This document shows, piece after piece, positions 58,577 to 64,000 of a stretch of DNA of 64,000 nucleotides. The translations under genes were made by a program, and so were the position numbers. How positions within the stretch are numbered: position 1 is the stretch's first letter; every line of letters starts with the position of its first letter. Location of the stretch: positions 1-64,000 of the forward strand of contig NZ_BMPW01000003.1 of assembly GCF_014647795.1 (NCBI RefSeq), read 5' to 3'. The stretch comes from Actinoplanes campanulatus (GTDB lineage: Bacteria > Actinomycetota > Actinomycetes > Mycobacteriales > Micromonosporaceae). Below the pieces are notes generated by a model. The model was given only the letters and a program-made list of their open reading frames with translations, was not told the DNA's origin and made no database searches.

Positions 58577-60685
58577 CTAGTAGCGGCAGCGCAGCACGAC
58601 CAGGCTGTGCCTGGTCACGGTGAACTGCCCGCCGGCCCGCGCGGTCTTTCGCCTGGCGGCCAGCAGCGGGTCGGCGGTGTTCGCCGAGACCTCCCACGTC
58701 CGCCCGTAGTCGCGATCCGGCAGCGTGACCGCCACGTCCTCGTCGAGCGGGTTGAACAGCAGCAGGAACGAGTCGTCCCGGATCTCCTCGCCGAGGGCGT
58801 CGCGCTCCGGGATGCCGTGCCCGTTGAGGAAGACGGTCATGGTCATGCCGCTGCGGGTGTTCCAGTCCGCCTCGGTCATGACCTGGCCGTCCCGGCGCAG
58901 CCAGGCGATGTCGGGCAGTTTCGAGTCGCCGGCCGGGTCGCCGGTGAAGAACCGCCGGCGCCGGAAGATCGGGTGGTCGGCCCGCAGTTTGAGCAGCCGC
59001 CGGACGAACCCGGTGAGCACGTCCTCGTTGCGCGCCTCCACCCAGTCCACCCAGGAGATCTCGCTGTCCTGGCAGTAGACGTTGTTGTTGCCGCGCTGGG
59101 TGCGGCCGAGCTCGTCGCCGTGCGCGATCATCGGGACGCCCTGGCTGAGCAGCAGGGTGGCCAGGAAGTTCCGTTTCTGCCGCTCGCGCAGCACGATGAT
59201 GTCGGCGTCCTCGGTCTCGCCCTCGGTGCCGCAGTTCCAGGACCGGTTGTGGCTCTCGCCGTCCCGGTTGCCCTCGCCGTTGGCGTCGTTGTGCTTCTCG
59301 TTGTACGACACCAGGTCGTGCAGGGTGAACCCGTCGTGCGCGGTGACGAAGTTGATCGACGCGATCGGGCGGCGGCCGTCGTCCTGGTAGAGGTCGGAGC
59401 TGCCGGTGAACCGGGACGCGAACTCGCCGAGCCCGGCCGGCTCGCCCCGCCAGAAGTCACGGACCGAGTCGCGGTACTTGCCGTTCCACTCGGTCCAGTT
59501 GGGTGGGAAGCCGCCGACCTGGTAGCCGCCGTCGCCGACGTCCCACGGCTCGGCGATCAGCTTGACCTGTGACACCACCGGGTCCTGGTTGACCAGATCG
59601 AAGAACGCGGCCAGCCGGTCCACCTCGTGGAACTCCCGGGCCAGGGCGGCGGCCAGGTCGAACCGGAAGCCGTCGACGTGCATCTCGGTCACCCAGTAGC
59701 GCAGGCTGTCCATGATCAGCCGCAGCGACTCGTGGTGCCGGACGTTGAGGCTGTTCCCGGTGCCGGTGGTGTCGTAGTAGTACTGCCGGTCCTGGTCGAC
59801 GAGCCGGTAGTAGGCCGGGTTGTCGATGCCTCGGAAGGACAGCGTGGGGCCCAGGTGGTTGCCCTCGGCGGTGTGGTTGTAGACGACGTCCAGGATCACC
59901 TCGATGCCGGCCTGGTGCAGCGCCTTCACCATGGCCTTGAACTCCTGCACCTGCCCGCCCCCGCCGGCGAACGACGAGTAGCCGTTGTGCGGCGCGAAGA
60001 AGCCGATGGTGTTGTAGCCCCAGTAGTTGGTCAGGCCCCGCTCGACCAGTCCGCTGTCGTGGACGAACTGGTGCACCGGCATGAGCTCGACCGCGGTGAC
60101 GCCGAGGCTCTTCAGGTACTTGATCATCACCGGGTGGGCCAGGCCGGAGTAGGTGCCGCGCACGTCGTCCGGGATGTTCGGATGCCGGATCGTCATACCC
60201 TTGACGTGCGCCTCGTAGATCACCGTCTCCCACATCGGGATCTTGAGCGGCCGGTCGTTGCCCCAGTCGAAATACGGGTTTATCACGACGGAGCGGGGTG
60301 AGAAAGGCGCTGAATCCGCATCATTATAAGAACCGATATCGCCGAAATCGTACGAGAAAAGCGCCGGATCCCACCGATAATCCCCGTCGATCGCCTTGGC
60401 GTACGGATCCAACAGCAGTTTGCCCGGATTGCACCGCAGCCCCCGGGACGGATCGTAGGGCCCGTGCACCCGGTAGCCGTACCGCTGCCCCGGCACCACC
60501 CGCGGCAGATAACCGTGCCAGACCAGCGCCTCCCGTTCCGGCAGGTCGATCCGGGTCTCCCGACCGTCCTCGTCGAACAGGCACAACTCGACCCGGGTAG
60601 CCGCCTCGGAGAAGAGCGCGAAATTGGTGCCGCCCCCGTCATAGGTGGCTCCCAACGGGTACGGGTTGCCCGGCCAGATATGCAT
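58577..60685 (-). CDS. glgX: Glycogen debranching enzyme GlgX
   Basis: This 702-residue GH13 isoamylase-type enzyme cleaves alpha-1,6 branches of glycogen limit dextrins. An N-terminal CBM48-like domain (10-110) is followed by a TIM barrel with 'DVVYNHTAEGNHLGP', 'DGFRFDLAAALAREF' (nucleophile Asp), 'IAEPWDVGDGGYQVG' (acid/base Glu) and 'FVTAHDGFTLHDLVSYNEKHN'. A C-terminal beta domain has 'LLFNPLDEDVAVTLPD'. The ATG at 60685 gives the family length. No other glycogen gene is adjacent. Confidence 0.95.
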   Translation of the reverse strand: MHIWPGNPYPLGATYDGGGTNFALFSEAATRVELCLFDEDGRETRIDLPEREALVWHGYLPRVVPGQRYGYRVHGPYDPSRGLRCNPGKLLLDPYAKAIDGDYRWDPALFSYDFGDIGSYNDADSAPFSPRSVVINPYFDWGNDRPLKIPMWETVIYEAHVKGMTIRHPNIPDDVRGTYSGLAHPVMIKYLKSLGVTAVELMPVHQFVHDSGLVERGLTNYWGYNTIGFFAPHNGYSSFAGGGGQVQEFKAMVKALHQAGIEVILDVVYNHTAEGNHLGPTLSFRGIDNPAYYRLVDQDRQYYYDTTGTGNSLNVRHHESLRLIMDSLRYWVTEMHVDGFRFDLAAALAREFHEVDRLAAFFDLVNQDPVVSQVKLIAEPWDVGDGGYQVGGFPPNWTEWNGKYRDSVRDFWRGEPAGLGEFASRFTGSSDLYQDDGRRPIASINFVTAHDGFTLHDLVSYNEKHNDANGEGNRDGESHNRSWNCGTEGETEDADIIVLRERQKRNFLATLLLSQGVPMIAHGDELGRTQRGNNNVYCQDSEISWVDWVEARNEDVLTGFVRRLLKLRADHPIFRRRRFFTGDPAGDSKLPDIAWLRRDGQVMTEADWNTRSGMTMTVFLNGHGIPERDALGEEIRDDSFLLLFNPLDEDVAVTLPDRDYGRTWEVSANTADPLLAARRKTARAGGQFTVTRHSLVVLRCRY

Positions 60686-60773
60686 GCGCCAACCTTGCCC
60701 AATACCGCCCCGCGCGGAAACTGTGACCAATCTCCCCCGGGTCGGGTTTCCCGATGGCGGGTACAACCGACAG

Positions 60774-61424
60774 GTGCCCCGTCGCTACCTGGAGGCCGGC
60801 CTCTACACACTCCCCATGGCGGCCATGACGATCATCGCGTCGCCGCACTCCGGCCGCCTGGTCGGCAGCCGCGGCACGCGCCTCCCCCTACGGATCGCCG
60901 GCACCGCGATGGCCCTCGGCCTGCTCCCGCTGACCTGGGCCACCGTCACCACCCCCGGATGGCAGCTGTTGGCCGGCTACCTCGTCTTCGGTTTCGGCTT
61001 CGGCATGGTCAACACCCCGATCACCAACACCGCGGTCTCCCGCCTCCCCCGCTCCCGGGCCGGCGTCGCCGCCGCCATCGCCTCCACGAGCCGCCAGGTG
61101 GGCGCCGCCCTGGGCGTCGCCGTCATCGGCGCGGTCGCCTCCGCGTCCGGCCCCACCACCCACGCGGCCTGGTGGATCATGCTCACCCTGAGCGTCGCGG
61201 TCCTGCTCATCGGCCACCTGACCGCAAACCCCGACGCCCCTCACTCTCCCCCGAGAGCTCACCGCCTGACGCCCGTCGCTCTTCTCAACCCCATTTCCGG
61301 TACGCACGTGCCGGCCCTCAACCGCACCACCCCGTCCCGCCGGCTCCGGCGACCACCTGCAACTCGAGCCCGTGCCGCCCGCACCGGGCTGAGCTGCCGG
61401 GCTGGGAGCGCGGGCGGTAGATGA
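60774..61424 (+). pseudogene. Remnant of an MFS (DHA2-type) multidrug transporter
   Basis: The frame encodes the last four to six membrane helices of an EmrB/QacA-type transporter. These are 'LEAGLYTLPMAAMTIIASPHSGRLVGSRG', 'QLLAGYLVFGFGFGMVNTPITNTAVSRLPRSRAGVAAAIASTSRQVGAALGVAVIGAV' and 'HAAWWIMLTLSVAVLLIGHL'. The N-terminal two-thirds of the family (about 14 helices) is absent and glgX starts just upstream, so it was truncated. Family similarity stops near 61230; the rest is Arg-rich read-through. A GTG at 60774 could still start translation. Confidence 0.75.
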
Positions 61425-61590
61425 CAGTGAGGCATTCGACCAGCGGGGTCGGAGCTGTCTCAACCCGCCTGAGACAGTCCTGACAGCCAGCCGGGAAAAG
61501 GCATGCGTGACGCCCTGGCGTGGGCGGCCCCGGCGGGCCGCCTCGCGATACCTGGCAGGACCCGTTCCGCCCGCCTGCGCGGCACCATGA

Positions 61591-62079
61591 TCACGATCGG
61601 CGGCGACCGGATGCCGATGCCGGGCCGGGCCTCACCGCGGCGAGCGGCTCCCAGGCCAGCGCCGACCGTTCCGCGTCCAGCATGATCCACCCCCGCGATC
61701 CGAACGGCCCCGGATCCACGACGAGCCCGGCGCCCGCCCCGAGAACCGGCTCCCCGGAACACGGGCGGCCCGAATCCACCACCGACCCGGCACCCGCCCC
61801 GAACGCCGGCTCCCCGGAGCCCGGGCGGGCCGGGGTCGGTTCGGCGACCGGAGACCGCGACTCGGGCGGGGCCGGGTGGGGCGGCGGCACGGTCCTGGAG
61901 GGGCGGCGGGTGAGCAGGAGCAGGGCCACGGTGACGAGCGAGATGGCCAGCCCGATGGTCAGGAGAAGGGGCACGCGGGTTCCGATCCGGGTGTCGCGGG
62001 AATGCGGTGACGGCGCCGAGTCAACGGCATTCCGGCGGCACCGGACATCCCTGTCCGCCCGATCGTGGCGGTAGTGCAC
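61591..62079 (-). CDS. Small single-helix membrane protein, unknown
   Basis: This 162-residue protein has one clear membrane helix near residues 36-57 ('RVPLLLTIGLAISLVTVALLLLTRRP') flanked by basic residues. A Pro/Gly/Ala-rich tail follows, containing a 20-residue repeat ('FGAGAGSVVDSGRPCSGEP' type). GTG start. No family recognised. The region is compositionally odd and partly repetitive, so the gene call is only moderate. Confidence 0.42.
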   Translation of the reverse strand: MHYRHDRADRDVRCRRNAVDSAPSPHSRDTRIGTRVPLLLTIGLAISLVTVALLLLTRRPSRTVPPPHPAPPESRSPVAEPTPARPGSGEPAFGAGAGSVVDSGRPCSGEPVLGAGAGLVVDPGPFGSRGWIMLDAERSALAWEPLAAVRPGPASASGRRRS

Positions 62080-62124
62080 GCGCCAGGGCTAACCGATTCA
62101 CCCGGCCTGACGGACAATCGGGGC

Positions 62125-63183
62125 GTGAGTGATCTGTTGGACATCCAGCGCATCTACCTCGAACCGGCCGCCGCCGATCTGCCCCGGGGCCGCGAGATCC
62201 TGGCCCGCTTCCCGGAGGCGGCGATCGTCGAGGTGGAGAGCCACCAGCGGATCCCGGAGGTGCACGGTGACGAGGCGAATGTCCGGCGCTGGGTGCGGAT
62301 CAAACGGGAGGCGCTGGTCCTGGGCGTGAAGAAGACGATGACCGCCCGCCCGAACGGCCGCTCCGCCGATTTCATCGCCCCGTCGACGGCGAACGGCTGC
62401 GCCATGGCGTGCGCCTACTGCTATGTCCCGCGGCACAAGGGATACAGCAATCCGATCACCGTCTTCGCCAACATCGAGCGCATTTCCGCGTACCTCCGAA
62501 GGCACGCGGCCCGGCAGGGCGGCAAGCCGCAGCCGAACGAATGCGACCCGGAGTCCTGGGTCTATGACATCGGGGAGAATTCGGACTGCTCGGTGGACGC
62601 GAGAATCAGCGACAACGTCCGGGATCTGGTCACGTTGTTCCGGGAGCTGCCGAACGCGAAGGCCAGCTTCGCGACCAAGCACGTCAACCGGGACCTGCTC
62701 GAATGGGATCCGCGGGGCCGGACGCGGATCCGGTTCTCGCTGATGCCGCCGGCCGATTCCAGGGTGCTCGACATCCGCACCAGCGGGATCGGGGAACGGA
62801 TCGCGGCGATCGACGATTTCGTGGCGGCCGGCTACGAGGTGCACGTCAATCTGAGCCCGGTGGTGGTCCGGGACGGCTGGCTGGGGGATTGGGCCGAACT
62901 GCTGGAGCAGCTCACCGCCGGAACGAACGCGGCCACGAAGAGCCAGCTGGCGGCCGAGATCATCTTTCTGACCCACAATCGTGCGCTGCACGAGATCAAC
63001 CTCGGCTGGCATCCGCGTGCCGAGGAACTGATCTGGCGGCCCGGCCTCCAGCAGGTGAAACGCTCGCAGAACGGCGATCTGAACGTCCGTTACCGCACCG
63101 GCGCGAAGGGCTCCTACGTAACGGCGCTCACCGATCTGATCGGCGAGCGTGCGCCGTATCTGCGCGTTCGTTATGCATTCTGA
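62125..63183 (+). CDS. Spore-photoproduct-lyase-family radical SAM protein
   Basis: This 352-residue radical SAM enzyme has the cluster motif CAMACAYC (Cys92, Cys96, Cys99). Around it is the SPL-type sequence 'ADFIAPSTANGCAMACAYCYVPRHKGYSNPITVFANIE', then 'KASFATKHVNRDLLEWDPRGRTRIRFSLMPP' and 'VHVNLSPVVVRDGW'. Spore photoproduct lyase directly reverses the spore-type thymine photodimer. Actinobacterial homologues exist; whether this one repairs DNA is inferred. GTG start. An overlapping methyltransferase gene follows. Confidence 0.85.
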   Translation: MSDLLDIQRIYLEPAAADLPRGREILARFPEAAIVEVESHQRIPEVHGDEANVRRWVRIKREALVLGVKKTMTARPNGRSADFIAPSTANGCAMACAYCYVPRHKGYSNPITVFANIERISAYLRRHAARQGGKPQPNECDPESWVYDIGENSDCSVDARISDNVRDLVTLFRELPNAKASFATKHVNRDLLEWDPRGRTRIRFSLMPPADSRVLDIRTSGIGERIAAIDDFVAAGYEVHVNLSPVVVRDGWLGDWAELLEQLTAGTNAATKSQLAAEIIFLTHNRALHEINLGWHPRAEELIWRPGLQQVKRSQNGDLNVRYRTGAKGSYVTALTDLIGERAPYLRVRYAF

Positions 63184-63973
63184 ACCGGTGACAAAACCAT
63201 ATGACGTCTTCGATGCGGCAGCGGCGGACTACGACAGCGTGGGGGTGGATTTCGTCGGGCCGATGGGGTCGGCGCTGGTCGCCGCCGCCGATATCCGGGC
63301 CGGTGAGCGGGTGCTGGACGTGGGCTGCGGGCGCGGGGCGGTGCTGTTCCCGGCCGCCGCCGCGGTCGGGGAGTCCGGTTCGGTGACCGGAATCGACATG
63401 GCGCCGGCCATGGTGGCGCTGACCCGGGCCGCGGCGGCCGGGTTGCCGCAGGTCACCGTGGCGGTCGGCGACGGTCAGGCGCCGGACTTCCCGGCCGGCT
63501 CGTTCGATGTGGTGGCGCTCGGGCTGGTGCTGTTCTTCCTGCCGGATCCGGAGGCCGCGCTGCGGGCATACCTTCGGCTGCTGCGGCCCGGCGGCCGGCT
63601 CGCGTTCAGCTGTTTCGCGGCGTTCGACCCGGGCTACCGGGAGGCGATGCGGGTGATCGGCGAGCACACCGACGAGCCGTCTCAGCAGCCGAAACTCCCG
63701 GCGATGTTCGACAGCGAGGACACCTTGCGGTCCGCGGTCGGCGCCGCCGGCTTCGCCGACGTCACGATCGACGAGCTGACGGTACGCAGTGAGTTCCGCG
63801 ACCTGGAGCATTTCCTCACCTGGGTGGACTCGCACGCGGGCCGGGCCGTGCTGCGCCGGGTTCCCGCCGAGCGCCGTCCCGGGTTGCTGGCCGCGCTCGC
63901 GCCGGTGCTGCCCGACCCGCCGGGGATGAGCACCGGGGTGCGCCTGGTCAAGGCGGTGCGCCCGGCGGACTGA
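63173..63973 (+). CDS. Class I SAM-dependent methyltransferase
   Basis: This 266-residue methyltransferase has a Rossmann core: motif I 'ERVLDVGCGRGAVLFPAAAAVG', 'VTGIDMAPAMVALTRAAAAG', 'VAVGDGQAPDFPAGSFDVVALGLVLFFLPDPEAALR', 'RPGGRLAFSCFAAFDPGY'. It resembles UbiE/menaquinone-type or polyketide methylases; substrate unknown. The ATG at 63173 overlaps the radical SAM gene's stop by 11 nt; a GTG at 63188 is possible. The overlap suggests the two proteins work together. Confidence 0.85.
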   Translation: MHSEPVTKPYDVFDAAAADYDSVGVDFVGPMGSALVAAADIRAGERVLDVGCGRGAVLFPAAAAVGESGSVTGIDMAPAMVALTRAAAAGLPQVTVAVGDGQAPDFPAGSFDVVALGLVLFFLPDPEAALRAYLRLLRPGGRLAFSCFAAFDPGYREAMRVIGEHTDEPSQQPKLPAMFDSEDTLRSAVGAAGFADVTIDELTVRSEFRDLEHFLTWVDSHAGRAVLRRVPAERRPGLLAALAPVLPDPPGMSTGVRLVKAVRPAD

Positions 63974-64000
63974 GCCACCGGGCGCGTCCGCGAATGATCA

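Overview
The window is high-GC actinobacterial chromosome. Several markers point to Micromonosporaceae, most likely an Actinoplanes-like genus: RbpA, a DUF5753/DUF397 pair, a polyprenol-phosphate mannose synthase next to Lnt, a SARP/AfsR regulator, frequent GTG/TTG starts and 1-4 nt stop/start overlaps. It is mostly ordinary chromosome with accessory patches at about 25.7-37.6 kb and 60.7-62.1 kb. I saw no tRNA, rRNA, CRISPR array or prophage.

Layout. 0-5.5 kb: a minus-strand polyamine-type ABC operon (potA-potD-potB-potC), divergent from a GntR/FCD regulator and a free-standing cache-domain protein. 5.5-12 kb: a large AfsR-type regulator, an SGNH esterase lipoprotein, an SMI1/KNR4 protein, an SDR and an unknown protein. 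12-17.4 kb: a dispersed intergenic repeat, a zinc-finger/coiled-coil protein, rbpA behind a textbook SigR-type promoter, fxsA, and the overlapping lnt-ppm pair. 17.8-25.8 kb: a lysine fermentation-type locus with kamA facing kdd, an amidohydrolase, kamD, kamE, kal and a mutL-like reactivase. It covers lysine to 3,5-diaminohexanoate to 3-keto-5-aminohexanoate, and 3-aminobutyryl-CoA to crotonyl-CoA. The middle cleavage enzyme (Kce) is not in the window.

25.8-32.9 kb is the most unusual part. An insertion sequence lies between two nearly identical palindromic terminators. Next to it is a minus-strand group: an XRE/DUF5753 regulator, a 1313-residue CHAT protease/STAND NTPase/TPR protein and a CsbD-like small protein, with DUF397 divergent. 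The CHAT-STAND-TPR protein has the architecture of bacterial caspase-like conflict or defence sensors and is the best candidate for an undescribed system.

33-37.6 kb: a rifampin-phosphotransferase-like PEP-utilizing enzyme with two repetitive inserts, followed by a TetR regulator; the second copy of the dispersed repeat follows. 37.6-49 kb: truncated haemoglobin, aminotransferase with a divergent Lrp-type regulator, a decayed gene, an acyl-CoA dehydrogenase, a NarL-type two-component pair divergent from an ABC/FtsX exporter, a GGDEF protein, an SfnB-like flavoprotein and a GNAT. 49-58.6 kb: a membrane PAS-GGDEF-EAL protein, a 5'-3' exonuclease, a secreted HNH nuclease, a second GNAT, a PBP4-type carboxypeptidase, DUF1810 and ChaB proteins, a GH32-like protein and a MerR regulator. 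58.6-64 kb: GlgX, an MFS transporter remnant, a small membrane protein, a spore-photoproduct-lyase-family radical SAM protein and an overlapping methyltransferase.

Functional calls come from reading the translated sequences and recalled family knowledge; no database search was run.
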